From Ectobius pallidus (lineage: Eukaryota; Arthropoda; Insecta; Blattodea; Ectobiidae), in the NCBI GenBank assembly GCA_964059195.1, contig CAXKWD010000006.1, forward strand, positions 7,060,530 to 7,124,529: DNA of 64,000 bases. Direction: 5' to 3'. Under the pieces are notes generated by a model that saw only the letters and a list, made by a program, of their open reading frames with translations, did not search any database and was not told the origin of the DNA. Shown in pieces: positions 1 through 9,840 of the stretch. The translations under genes were made by a program, and so were the position numbers. Position 1 is the stretch's first letter, and every line of letters begins with the position of its first letter.

Positions 1-196
1 TTTCTACTTTCGCACCTGGAACTTTTCCCTGAGAATTTGGGTGCTGTCAGTGATGAGCAAGGGGAAAGATTTCACCACGACATTCAGAAAATGGAGCAGA
101 GATATCAAGGTAGATGGAATCCTCACATGATGGGTGACTGACTATTGCTGGTTTTTAGGTAGGGAGGCTGACACGCACTACAAGAGGAAGAATTAA
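1..196 (+). pseudogene. C-terminal fragment of an uncharacterised repeat-borne protein
   Basis: The frame opens at the window edge and reads NLGAVSDEQGERFHHDI, then RYQGRWNPHMMGD. A stop follows at about 139, and one frame over the reading continues as DYCWFLGREADTHYKRKN with a terminal TAA at 194-196. I know this conserved tail (SDEQGERFH, RYQG, MMGDYCW) from multicopy uncharacterised arthropod proteins that behave like TE products, but I cannot name a function. A small duplication-type frameshift near 138-141 breaks it. The 5' part lies outside the window. A related multicopy family seems to be represented at 33061-33509. Confidence 0.55.
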
Positions 197-780
197 CTGT
201 AAGTCTTAAAATTAAAAGTAGCTGTCACATTTATAATCCCTATACTGCATGTTTAAGTTACTAAGTAGTACTACAAAGGGTTTTTGACTATTAATTCTTA
301 GGATTTCTTAATTCCAAGTCACAATTTCAAATTGTTTACTTTGTAGCAAAAATTACATCATTTTATTACATTTTACTGAGGATGAAAGTCAATTTGTCAA
401 TAGTAGCATCAATTTATTCCTTTTATATTACCTCACATGTAAAAGTAAGGCATTTTATAACATAATTCTACAAATAAATAAATTATACTTGTGACATTTT
501 TAGAATTATGTTTAAATGAAACTAAAGTTTCCGAATTTTTTTCCTAGAATCGAACTCGGTTCTGCCACACGAAAACGTTACGTGTTACAGACTTTTTAAT
601 GCCATTTTCATGTTCAGGCGGTCTGATTTATATAAAATGACCTGTTTTTGTCCATGTGGCAGACAAAAAGTTGAAATTTGTTGACTAGTGTTATGCTATT
701 ATAGTTACTTGTTTTGAAAAAAAAAAAAAAAAACTAGAATAACTGTGGAAAAATTATAATACAATTTTACATTATATGTT
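197..780. other. AT-rich non-coding DNA
   Basis: This is probably the 3' untranslated tail of the repeat at the window start followed by unassigned AT-rich sequence. A 13-base A run lies near 718-734. I see no open frame or structured repeat. Confidence 0.4.
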
Positions 781-784
781 TTAT

Positions 785-884
785 TAAGACGGCTAAAATC
801 GTTTGTTTAAAGCCTAAAAAGGGCTACTCCAGGAAAATAAAAGGCTAAAATACCTTTTATAAAAGCCTAAAAATCCGGGCCCTA
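785..884. repeat. Terminus of a DNA-transposon-like repeat
   Basis: The segment ends in AAAAATCCGGGCCCTA at 869-884 and has subterminal AAAGCCTAAAA / GGCTAAAAT motifs. Read on the minus strand, the terminus TAGGGCCCGGATTTT closely matches the 3' TIR of the complete hAT-like MITE at 9841-10456 (CAGGGCCCGGATTTT). The other end is not visible, so this is a truncated relative. It abuts the minus-strand gag remnant that starts at 890. Confidence 0.45.
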
Positions 885-889
885 GTTAT

Positions 890-1606
890 GACCCACAATG
901 GCATAGTTTCCAACTTATTTACCCCAGACTGGCTGCCCTTAATCTGTCACGCTTTCTACAGGATACTGAAGATCTCTTAGCTGTCTGTCAATTTCCTCGG
1001 TAGGAGTATCTGTAGGTAAGCCTCTCAAGACAACTTTTATTTTCTTATGTTCTCTAGTGATGAGCGTATAAAACTCAATCTTTTGCGTGAGCAGGCAATC
1101 TTTTATCTTCTTACTGTCCCCACTTCATTTTCTGGTAAGACCTTAATCCCTTTTGGGCAGAGCTGACGAGTTGGCATTACCGATAAAAACGGTTTAAATT
1201 GTTCTTGTAGCCTATAATATTGAATTTTGATGTTACAATAATAGGTTTTAGTTTTCTGCATTTATTAATGGTAACACAGGTTGTCATAAGACGACCTTTA
1301 AAACTGCCCTGCAATCCATGCTGAATAGGTTCTGCATTAGTTTTGAACCAATGTTGAATTAGATGTAGACTCTGAGTTAGCATATAAGCACAGAGGAGCA
1401 AATGTATTAGAAGTGCTTACCGTAGTTGTAGGAGTGGTGAAAGGTTTAGCAAACTTCTTTGGTAACACAAAGTCTCCTTCATTGCTTGAACTTTTGGCTT
1501 GTGCTCTTTTGTAAATCCTGCTTGGTTTTTTAAGTAATTATTATTCAGCATCTGATATGATTTCATCCACTGTCTTTACTTTTTCGCCTGGTCTTCGAAT
1601 TGGCAT
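890..1606 (-). pseudogene. Non-LTR retrotransposon gag (PRE_C2HC-type ORF1), broken
   Basis: On the minus strand an ATG at 1606-1604 begins MPIRRPGEKVKTVDEIISDA and soon hits stops. Further on the frame reads KIKDCLLTQKIEFYTL, then KVVLRGLPTDTPTEEI and RDLQYPVESVTD. The VVLRGLP...EEI..L...G/YPVESVT pattern is the hallmark of the PRE_C2HC domain, which lies before the zinc knuckles in the gag-like ORF1 of arthropod Jockey-group LINEs. The protein would bind the element RNA. Multiple stops and at least two frame changes make it non-functional, and neither zinc knuckles nor ORF2 follow. Confidence 0.7.
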
Positions 1607-2965
1607 TGTGAATAAGCCCTGTATCGAGCAATTAATTTGATTATAAAGTTCCGATGCCAGTATTTTTATAATAGATTAACTGTAGAGTTAGCTGTTAAGT
1701 CACTTAATGCAAGTCTTAATAACTTAACAACACTGAACACTGAAATTAAACTCTTTATAAATTATTATTAACCTATAATTTAACTAATTTCCACAAGAAA
1801 TAGAAGACATGTATTTCAAGCTTCGCGCCAACAATACCAATACCAAGCTTGAGAAGTTTGATCATTCTTGTAGTTCACAAGGTCCATCGCAGCAAGGCAC
1901 TTCTATCAGTAAAGATGACTGCTGGCTATAAGACTACATGCTAAGCAGGGTAGATTATGAAAATACTGCTACAAGTAACACGAAAATAGTCATAACTGTA
2001 ACGCACACAGTGCATTAGCTACGGGGATATAAAGGAATACAGTTTTCTAACATATACTTTATATTACTTTATAGATGTTAAAATCATGCCTCACTTCCTT
2101 CACTGTCTATGCACAGACAAGAGCCTCCTCCGAGTGCTTATCACTTCTCATCACTCCTACAATATTCACAGGAAGCTGAGGCATTTTCTTTAGCACAGCA
2201 GACTTGCTTCTACATATTCAGTTACCAATTCTGCCATCACGCAGATATACAGGAAAACTTCCCTAACCTCCCATGATGATTAATAAAACCTCACTTTTAC
2301 GACTAGCGAATGGTCCTCCTATTCATTTACAGCCTCAAAATACTTATAATCATTCAGGGAGTGAGGCCCACTGCCAAAATGTCATGTCTTGTGGTGAAGT
2401 GCTATGGCGACAGTTAAAATAGGCCTATTATTTATTATCTATATCCGTGTAGCAAGTGATCGGCAGCACGGTTTAATTCTGAGTAATATAATCTTCCAAA
2501 CACTTCACCTTCATTCTTTGACCAAGAGGGACTACTCGTTAAAGAAGTTAATTATTTAAAGTACTTGTCAAATTATTTGGCTCTGAAACATCTAGCAACA
2601 TTAAGTTGGCAAAGTAATATTAGCCATTGGTTTGTTAAACATTCGGCCCTGGGCTAAGACTTCTAAACACACTACTGTTCCTATCAACATAGTTACTGGA
2701 TATCAAACCCAATAAATGCACAAAAGAGTTGCGGAAACCAAAAATACATTTGAAAAACAATGCACAAACTTACCTGTAATTCAACCTTCTTATCACCTAT
2801 TCATTTACAGCAGATAATTCTCACTTTTGCTGCAGTCATCTGTACCAGGAACTCTTCTTTTGGATTTATTTTAAGGTCAAGAGCCCCCATGATTATGTCT
2901 AGAGCAAGGCATTTAATAAAATAGTGAAAAATGACAAAAAATTAAAAAAATGCCTATAAATTTAC
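1607..2965. other. AT-rich DNA, no gene recognised
   Basis: No convincing domain is visible. On the minus strand around 2895-2775 there is a short open stretch (LDLKINPKEEFLVQMTAAKV) that ends near a donor-like CAG/GTAAGT. It could be a stray exon or TE piece, but I cannot assign it. Confidence 0.3.
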
Positions 2966-3436
2966 TAGGGCTGTACTGATTAATTGATTAAATATTTAAT
3001 CGTCGATCAATTACATTTTCCGATTAATCGGTTTAGTCGAATTCTGAAAAACTTTTTTCGAGAAATGGGTCAAATGACCAAACTCCTTTCTCAGTGCCGA
3101 GTGAGAGAGTTTTTAGTGCTGCCGGTATTATTGTAAACAAGCTACGATCTTGTCTTGAACATTCAAGTGTCAACAAACTTGTGTGTCTCAAGTCTTTGCT
3201 GAAAAAGTAACCGGAAATGTAAGTTTTGTATATATTTTTTTCACTAGTTAACTAATAATGGTATTAATTAATTCAGGATTTCTTTTTATTATATGTAGTG
3301 TAGTAGTTATTAAACGTGTAAAACGATATTAAAAATGTATACTTTGGTTTCGTTTAAAATACAGACTTGTTTGTCGATTAATCGATTAAAGTCAAGCGTT
3401 AACTCGATTAAAAATTTTAATCGATTTTCAGCCCTA
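2966..3436 (+). mobile_element. hAT-family MITE (deletion derivative)
   Basis: The termini are TAGGGCTG and CAGCCCTA, with long AT-rich inverted subterminal stretches built from ATTAATCGATTAA-type palindromes. The flanks AAATTTAC (2958-2965) and AAATATAC (3437-3444) match at 7 of 8 positions, as expected for the 8-bp target duplication of hAT transposons. The 471-bp element still carries the last part of a hAT transposase (separate entry), so its parent can be identified directly instead of from TIRs alone. Confidence 0.8.
3094..3210 (+). pseudogene. hAT transposase C-terminal dimerisation motif
   Basis: The frame gives VPSERVFSAAGIIVN, then LRSCLEHSSVNKLVCLKSLL and a TAA at 3208-3210. This is the conserved hAT C-terminal dimerisation signature (PSERVFS.AG.....R..L.....V..LV.L). 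Only about 38 residues remain; the BED finger and RNase-H-like catalytic core are deleted. It lies centrally in the MITE at 2966-3436 on the plus strand. Confidence 0.85.
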
Positions 3437-4288
3437 AAATATACCAATATTACTTGTAATTGGTTTTTTAAAGTAATTAGTTGCTAAGAGCAATTTAATG
3501 GATGACAGTGTGTTATATATGAATTTACAATACAAAACACACTTATTTTGTTAATAAAGAAGTAAATAAGTTTATACTATTTGGACACCCTTAGCGAAAA
3601 ATAAATTATTTCTGAACTGGCATGCCCATCAAATTGCCCCTAGCAAATATGTGCCATTTAAAAAGAAAGAAAAAATAATTCTTTATTGCTGCAAGGCAAA
3701 CTGCTATGGTGTTTACAATAAACCTGAATTAAAATGAACTATAAACACATGGCGGAGATTCTCAAATAAAAACTAAATTAATTAAACAAAACAAAAAAAT
3801 TGTGTTGTCTGGAAGTATTGGTGGAAGGTAGTGTTTCCTTTTTTGCTCAGTGTGTGTTGTGCTTAAAAACCACGTACCATGTAATGTAATAAAGTGTAGA
3901 ATTATATTATTATCTTGTTTCCAGCTATTCTGATATTTTTTGTTTTTGTTTGTTGTTTGTTATTTTATTTAACAGAAAACTTTAACCATGGCAGATCAAG
4001 GAAAAAATTATTGATCTTTTCGCGAAAATTAAAACAAGAATGAGTTTCATTTCAAACGAACAGATCAAGCTTGAACTGCAACAATTTAGATTAAATTAAG
4101 TACAAAAAAAATTGTTCTTTTAGGGTTTTATCAAGTTTCTTAATCAAAGAACTATATCTTGAGGCTATCAAGTTTCTGAATAAATTTACATATATATATA
4201 TATATATAATATGTTTCCTTTTACACAATTTCAAAACAAAGGCTAAACATTTTCTGGAGCAGTACCTCCACTAATTTTAGCCGCCAAT

Positions 4289-4290
<2 letters not shown>
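3437..4290. other. AT-rich DNA with a TA microsatellite
   Basis: There is no recognisable coding sequence. An alternating TA tract lies at about 4190-4208. Confidence 0.4.

Positions 4291-4336
<46 letters not shown>
4291..4336. repeat. 46-bp A homopolymer
   Basis: This is an uninterrupted run of about 46 A residues. It may be the poly(A) tail of a retroposed sequence, or simple slippage. Homopolymers this long are assembly-sensitive. Confidence 0.85.
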
Positions 4337-4337
<1 letters not shown>

Positions 4338-4370
4338 ACTATACAAATAAGAAAGAATGAATTCTCTTAC

Positions 4371-4471
4371 CTCATTTCAGGGGCAAAGTTAATCTCGATG
4401 AGGAGAGAAGTGTTGGCTACCAGCCTCAGAATGCCTGTGATGTACACATGAGATGGGGTGTAACTATCCTC
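4371..4471 (-). other. Candidate exon with splice donor
   Basis: On the minus strand an open stretch reads SYTPSHVYITGILRLVANTS and then LLIEINFAPEM. It ends at a strong donor (ATGAG/GTAAGA at 4371/4370). Upstream it is cut off by the Harbinger MITE whose TTA duplication starts at 4472. The codons look protein-like, but I do not recognise the family. It could be an exon of a host gene or of a degraded TE. Confidence 0.3.
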
Positions 4472-4474
4472 TTA

Positions 4475-5068
4475 GAGCCTTTTCACACTACGTCCCTTGT
4501 GACGGTCACCGCATGGTCACTTTTATTATGATTGCCAACAATGCAAGTTGTACAAGCAATCATTCCCATAACTACGAATTATAGAAACTAAAATAGATAA
4601 ACCCAAAACCCCTTCACAAACCGAAAAAGTTAAAAATACTATCCCAAAAAATAATTCATAGCTATATATATAAACATAGCAAGATACACCAATAAAACAA
4701 TAGATTCCAAACTCAGCAAGGTTACCAATAAATGTTCCTGATTAGAAGAAAACACTCAAATACCACAACAACAAAAAACTGAAAATAAATACGTCATCAT
4801 TAGTTTTAATAATTGAATTGTAAACCAAAATTAAGATATCATCTTTTAAAACTTCAGAGGTAAAACTTCATTGCATATACATAATTCAGTTTTCTAGACG
4901 AGCTCAGCCATGAGTTTAGATCAGATTAACATCGAAGATTTTATAAGTGATGTGGAACGTCATCCTGCCATTTGGGATGTCAAAAGCAATTATGAATTGT
5001 TTTATCATGTAGTTACTATTGGCAATACTAGCGGTGACCATCACAAGTGACCCCGTGTGAAAAGGCCC
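4475..5068. mobile_element. PIF/Harbinger MITE with TTA duplication
   Basis: The termini GAGCCTTTTCACAC and, inverted, GGGCCTTTTCACAC are imperfect inverted repeats that extend inward (GGTCACCGC). The element is flanked by a perfect 3-bp TTA duplication at 4472-4474 and 5069-5071, as expected for PIF/Harbinger. It is 594 bp long. It also contains the first 46 codons of a MADF-type protein on the plus strand, the usual accessory gene of this superfamily. Confidence 0.85.
4910..5050 (+). pseudogene. N-terminus of Harbinger-borne MADF-domain protein
   Basis: An ATG at 4910 opens 46 codons with the start of a MADF/Myb-like domain (FISDVERHPAIWDV, YELFYH). The frame then runs into the 3' terminal inverted repeat and stops at 5048-5050. 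In complete PIF/Harbinger elements this protein binds DNA and helps import the transposase. Here the domain is truncated, and the last codons are encoded by the TIR itself. Confidence 0.7.
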
Positions 5069-5109
5069 TTAATAACGAACATCCATTGAGTGCCCAAGTA
5101 CTTCTTTTT

Positions 5110-5738
5110 TTAGAATAGAATAGAATACTTTATTCATCGTTAGACAACACATGTTGCAATTGATCGAGACTAAGATACAGAAGATGATAAAAATATCCAA
5201 TTATGTTATAATATACAATTTACAAACAAATAACATTCAGTGGTAAAATACAAAGTTAAATATATGTATGCATTAAGGTATCACAGTTAAAATGTAATTT
5301 CTTGAAAGCACAGTACCAGCACAGAGTAAGTTAAGTAACACCAACTATTACATCTTGAAATTCTGTAATATCATAAATTACATTGCTTTGGAGTATGTTT
5401 TAATTTGGTTTTATAAGATTTAATCGAAAGAGCTTGTATGTTATGATGTAACATATTGTAAAGTTTCAAGCCAATATGTCTGTAGTGTTTGTGTGATTTG
5501 GAAAGTATTGCGTATGGAATATCCAAATTATTTGTGTTCCTTGTGTAATAAGTATGTATTTGATTTCGTTCACTGAATTGAGTTACATTTTCTTTAATAC
5601 AGATTAAACAGTGATAGATATAGAGAGATGGTAGAGTCATTATTTTAAGTTCTTGAAAAGCAGTTCCACATGTGTGAGAAGGATTCAGTCCTTTTATGAT
5701 TCTAATGGCTTTCTTTTGCCATGTAAAAACTGTATACT
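5110..5738 (-). pseudogene. 3' end of a Jockey/CR1-group LINE (RT C-terminus)
   Basis: Read on the minus strand from 5738, the frame gives WQKKAIRIIKGLNPSHT, FQELKIMTLPSLY, YYTRNTNNLDIPYAILSKSH and IGLKLYN. This is the conserved C-terminal region after the RT core of Jockey/CR1-group LINEs. It is followed by a short 3' UTR with AATAAA-like sequence and an ATTCT pentamer tail at 5118-5135, typical of LINEs that end in microsatellites. Everything upstream of this C-terminal piece is missing, and a TTA-flanked DNA element begins at 5741. Confidence 0.8.
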
Positions 5739-5981
5739 TACAAGGAACCCTTCACTACCCTCATATCGAAACATGGCTCAATATTTTTACTGGGTCATCT
5801 AGATGCTGTGAAGCTATGTTCACACTGAGGAATTTGTTGCAGACACAAATACTCCATACAGATCCCAGATACATTTCCATGTTTCTTGTTTCAGGAAACT
5901 TATCCTATCTACGGTACATGTTTCTTGCACAAATATTTCATGTGAGTGTTTATACTGAGGAATTTGTTGTCAGACACAAAA

Positions 5982-6068
5982 ATGGCTTCAAATGAAGAAC
6001 TTTTGCTTCTTTGCGCGAGTGCTACTATAATATTAAAAGAAAAAAGAAAAAAGAGGCAGCGTACGTAA
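5982..6068 (+). pseudogene. N-terminus of Harbinger transposase
   Basis: An ATG at 5982 opens MASNEELLLLCASATIILKE followed by a basic stretch and a stop at 6066-6068. The leucine-rich start followed by lysine/arginine clusters is typical of the first exon of HARBI1-like transposases of this superfamily. The rest, including the DDE core, is deleted, and the reading runs straight into the end of the convergent MADF gene. Confidence 0.55.
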
Positions 6069-7261
6069 ATATCCTTCATTCCAGAACTAGATTTTTTCGA
6101 AGCTACCACTTTGTTATGCTCACGTAAAAACTGGGATTTCAGGCTATGAACTTTGTTTTCAATGTCTTTATATTCAGTGTTGAACAATTTCCCTATTTCT
6201 GTGCAATTCTCTCGCTTCGTTAATCTGTTTTTGTAGTCTGGACATGTAGGATCCCACAAGCACTTTCTAGGCCGGTATTCATAGTCGCAATAAGTCGTAC
6301 TTATATCCAAGTCGAACTTTAATCTCGTCTTAAGTTGAGTTTCTGACACAAACAAGTCGGACTTATGACGTATTTACTTTATAAAGTCAGACTTGACAAA
6401 GTCGAGCTTATTGGTATTCATAGTCCCTAAAGTACGACTTATTTGTCGAAATAAGTCGTACTTTATCAAGTCAACGGTCCCCCTGACTTATTTCAGTTTA
6501 AGCCAGAACCATGGACAGTGATTTTTAGGATCTTGACGAGGTATTAGAATAAACTTGCGCCCCAAAGCGTTATTTGCGAAACATGATGAATCTATTCAAA
6601 TTCTACAGTGACAATGAATTTATTAAGAGATTTCGTTTCAAGAAGACACATTTTTTGAAATATCAATCTCCTATCTTTCATCGGTATTTCTCTCTGATGG
6701 TATTTCATATCGGCCCAAAGCTTCGTAAGCTGTTTTGAATCCCTCTAAAACAATAATTAACATCGAAATAAATGTATAAGCGTACCGGTCTTAATTCTGA
6801 ACAATGTCCAAGCTAATATATACACAGAATATTGTAAAGAAACTATTGATCAGCTTACTTACACGGTGCATAATATGACTGGATGAACTGAATTCTTTGT
6901 TTACAATGCACATTACCGTCTGTATTTTTATATCATGACAGCGAAATACGTACTCAGACGGCTTTGCTTTACATAACATCTGAAAAATTCTTAAACACGA
7001 TTGGCTAATTCAATTGTTATGGCAGTGAATGCGTGATTTTTCATATTACTGAGTTCGACTTTAGTATGTGGAATAAGTAGAGCTTTATGAAGTCAGACTT
7101 AATAAAGTACGACTTTAAAGAAGACTATGAATACGAAAAACATATAAGTCGACTTGTCAAATAAGTTCAGCTTTATAAAGTCGGTTCTTAAGTCGCCGAC
7201 TATGAATACCGGCCTGGATCTCTTCAATTAGTTCCAATGTATTTTTCTTGGACCACTCCAT
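6062..7261 (-). pseudogene. MADF-domain gene interrupted by a MITE
   Basis: On the minus strand an ATG at 7261-7259 starts MEWSKKNTLELIEEIQ. It is cut after 7215 by the MITE at 6270-7214 and resumes at 6269 with CLWDPTCPDYKNR, EIGKLFNTEYKDIENKVHSL, REHNKVVASK and SGMKDIYV. Together these form an almost complete MADF (Myb/SANT-like) DNA-binding domain: start helix, LWD, DYKN, the LK..F..E..K helix and the SG.G..D.Y end. In Harbinger elements this is the accessory DNA-binding protein. The C-terminal part beyond IYV is deleted. Confidence 0.75.
6270..7214. mobile_element. Harbinger-derived MITE with AAGTCG-rich arms
   Basis: A perfect inverted repeat GGCCGGTATTCATAGTCG bounds 945 bp. Both arms are crowded with variants of AAGTCG/CGACTT (6290-6480 and 7045-7200), probably subterminal transposase-binding repeats. 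Inside, on the plus strand (6583-6738), an open stretch reads MMNLFKFYSDNEFIKRFRFK and KTHFLKY, resembling the N-terminal region of PIF/Harbinger transposases before the DDE core. I see no exact 3-bp duplication at the ends. It sits inside the MADF reading frame of the surrounding element. Confidence 0.75.
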
Positions 7262-7649
7262 AGCGATTTCGTACAAAATAGCTGCGTTTAAAATACGAAA
7301 ACGACCGCCATTAAAAATCGATAACTATCGATAATTTGCAAGAGTCATATGTTGAAACGTCACTACAGCACATGCGCAATGAACATTCTCGCTGGGATCT
7401 GTTCCATGTTTTCGCTTTCGTAGCGTAAACAAGAACTTGTGGCGAAACCTTGTTTCTGGTACATTTTATTCACTGTTTGTGTCCGGGAACTAGGAATATG
7501 TTCAATAGGTCTACGACTTGTGGCAAATAGGTTGCTATACATGTACCCGGGCACATATTCTTGCAACAAATTCCTCAGTGTGAACGTACCATAAGAAGTT
7601 CACGCTCCAAAAATTAGCTGCTGGTTTCAACTTCAAGTATCCTAAAATG

Positions 7650-8654
7650 CTTTGCAAATATCTTGGAACGTATAGGGAATATGACATGGTAATCTAGAGA
7701 TAGGGCTGGACAACCCTGACTGGCGGGAGTATTACGTCATCCATTCATTTTTAGAATGGAAGTCCATGTAAACATTGCACTGGTATCATTCCGCCCTTAT
7801 CTGTATTTGCCTACGTCAGTCATCTCCTTCCCGCGGGCAACGAAATATTTCTAGTAGGCCGTGTTTCCTTTCATAATAAATATCCACGAGGGCTACTTTC
7901 AGCTGTCATATGCGTTAAAAACAAAGACTTGTTTATTTGCTTATTTCGTTGTTCAAGCTGAAATTGAGTGCTAAATGAATAATGGTATGTACAGAATATA
8001 TACAGAATATTACTGTGAAATAATTAGGCCTACGTACATTAAGCGGAGTTCTCCGGCAGTGGCGTAATTCTCAAATCAGAAACATATCGGAACAAGTCTT
8101 CGAACTTTCACCTAATTATTCACAACAATGCCTCTTGCAAACTGAAGGATTATATTACGAATGCCACGGTTCGCAATACGCTGAAACATTTGTAATAAGT
8201 TAATATTATTATCTTAATAATTTTCTTCACATATTATTAGTTTTTAATTATATAAAAATCAAATGTAGTACCGCACTATATTATCTTGAAGCATGATGTG
8301 TGCTGCTGTTCAAATCACATGCATTTGTTTACATGGGCTTGGATTCGCAAATGAAAGGATCAAGCTTTTAACCTAGCTTCTGTTGTCTGTCTAGTTGCAA
8401 TCAAATATACAACTCAGCGATCAAATTCTGTCTACAGACAAATGTGAAAACATGTTATTAAGAAGAATGTGATAACAACGCGATTATTTGCTGTGCATGG
8501 TGCAGAATGAATTTGTGCTTTAATCACTGCATCAATACCAGTCACTTCTGTTTTGTTTTCGACTGTTAATCGTCTCCTCGCATCCAGAACTTGGAACTGC
8601 AGATAAGGGCTGTCCAACTTCTCCCACTGCACTGCTTCAACCTGACATTTTCCA
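7650..8654. other. Internal part of the outer element, no gene recognised
   Basis: A minus-strand open stretch at 8432-8660 (VEAVQWEKLDSPYLQFQVLD, VENKTEVTGIDAVIKAQ) looks protein-like and could be a captured exon or part of the element's own gene. I cannot assign a family. The rest shows nothing. Confidence 0.3.
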
Positions 8655-9154
8655 GGTTTGATTTAGGGTACTTGCAGTTGAAACCAGCAGCTAATTTTTG
8701 GAGCGTGGACTTCTTACAGCATCTTGATGACCCAGTAAAAATATTGAGGCATGTTTCGATATGAGGGTAGTGAAGGGTTCCTTGTTAGGTCTATATTGAC
8801 GTTATTGAGGAAGACAAATAACGTGATTGTAATTTAATTTATTCTTGTGCCATACACTATTACACCCTTGGCATTACAAAGGTTTTCACCATAGGGTGTA
8901 CCTCCTACCATTACAAACTAATAGCTTTCATAGGCTTATTTCGTCAACTTTATTATTACAAAAGATATGGGACATGTCATAATAGTAGTGATATACAATA
9001 AAATTAAGATACAATACAATTAAAACGCACAACAAATTAAACAATACAATACAAATTGAATACAACATAAATAATTACAATACAAATAATATTCATTACT
9101 ACAGGAATTTAACATAGGTGATCTTACATTTGCTTACATCAACTGATAATTCCG

Positions 9155-9405
9155 GGGTGCGCGGGCAAAGAGAGTTATGTCCACTTTCTTGTTACTGAGA
9201 AATAGAGTGACTTAACATACTGTACCAGCCCAATATAGCTTTAGAGATGGATAAACCCATGAGACACACATCCATAACTACTGTACAATTTTGAATCTGA
9301 CTTACTGGACTTAACACAAATGTAGAGAACATTTTTATCTATAACTCTATGGACATATCTAAATTTTTTAGGATGGTGGACTTAACTCTCTTTGCCCGCG
9401 CACCC
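9155..9405. mobile_element. Small MITE, termini GGGTGCGCGGGCAAAGAGAG
   Basis: A 251-bp segment has inverted termini GGGTGCGCGGGCAAAGAGAG that match for about 30 bp (through GTTA.GTCCAC) with one visible mismatch. The GC-rich ends contrast with an AT-rich interior and with the surrounding 3' UTR. I see no clear target duplication and no coding sequence, so the superfamily is open. Confidence 0.7.
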
Positions 9406-9840
9406 GCAAATTATGATTAAGACTAAGTATGAACTTGTTTAGTCTTTAATGCTAAGGAACTGTCCATCCAGAAGAATGTTATTTATTGTTACATACATAC
9501 ATTATTAGTTATTACATTTCATTATTTACATTATTTCACATTTAGTACAAGTAAAACAAAAACCAACAGAAAATAATACTTCTATTTTAGAATTTAAAAG
9601 GTAAGGTATGCCCCTAGATGAGCAAAGCTTGCAAATATCTTTTAATTTTTTTCTTAAAGTTATGATATTAGATTTTGCTATTTCTGATGGCAATTTATTA
9701 TACATGACAATTCCTGTGGGAGATATGCTAAGTAAACTTTTGACAGTCTATTTATTCTGTTTATTTATTCTGGCAGAGCTAAGGCTGTTTGGCCTTCGTC
9801 TTTTGGTCTAAGTCATTAAATGTTGTTGTAAGATAATTAT

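Larger units (their letters stand above)
5812..7591. mobile_element. Deleted PIF/Harbinger element nested in a TIR
   Basis: Inverted termini share GTTCACACTGAGGAATTTGT with its complement near 7565-7585. The flanks are TGA (5809-5811) and TAA (7592-7594), against TAA in the empty site of the opposite arm, so one copy of the 3-bp duplication has mutated. A further direct copy of the terminal motif lies inside the left end (5954-5970). The element has the classic two-gene convergent layout: a transposase start on the plus strand and a MADF gene on the minus strand, fused by an internal deletion near 6062. Confidence 0.7.
5741..8784. mobile_element. Outer TTA-flanked DNA element with about 130-bp TIRs
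   Basis: The left end CAAGGAACCCTTCACTACC (5741) reappears inverted at the right end (8784). The two arms stay alignable for roughly 130 bp: on the left 5741-5811 plus 7595-7650, on the right 8655-8784. TTA flanks both ends (5738-5740 and 8785-8787). Three-bp TTA duplications point to PIF/Harbinger-like integration. The left arm is interrupted by another Harbinger element (5812-7591), while the right arm keeps the empty site. I recognise no transposase of its own in 7650-8650, so it is probably non-autonomous. Confidence 0.65.

Noticed and set aside
1177..1401. Open minus-strand stretch as an independent gene
   Set aside because: It lies inside the decayed gag remnant 890-1606 and shows no motif of its own.
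6290..7200. Repeated AAGTCG/CGACTT units, CRISPR-like at first glance
   Set aside because: Units are short, irregular, in both orientations and bounded by transposon TIRs; no unique spacers of constant length and no cas genes.
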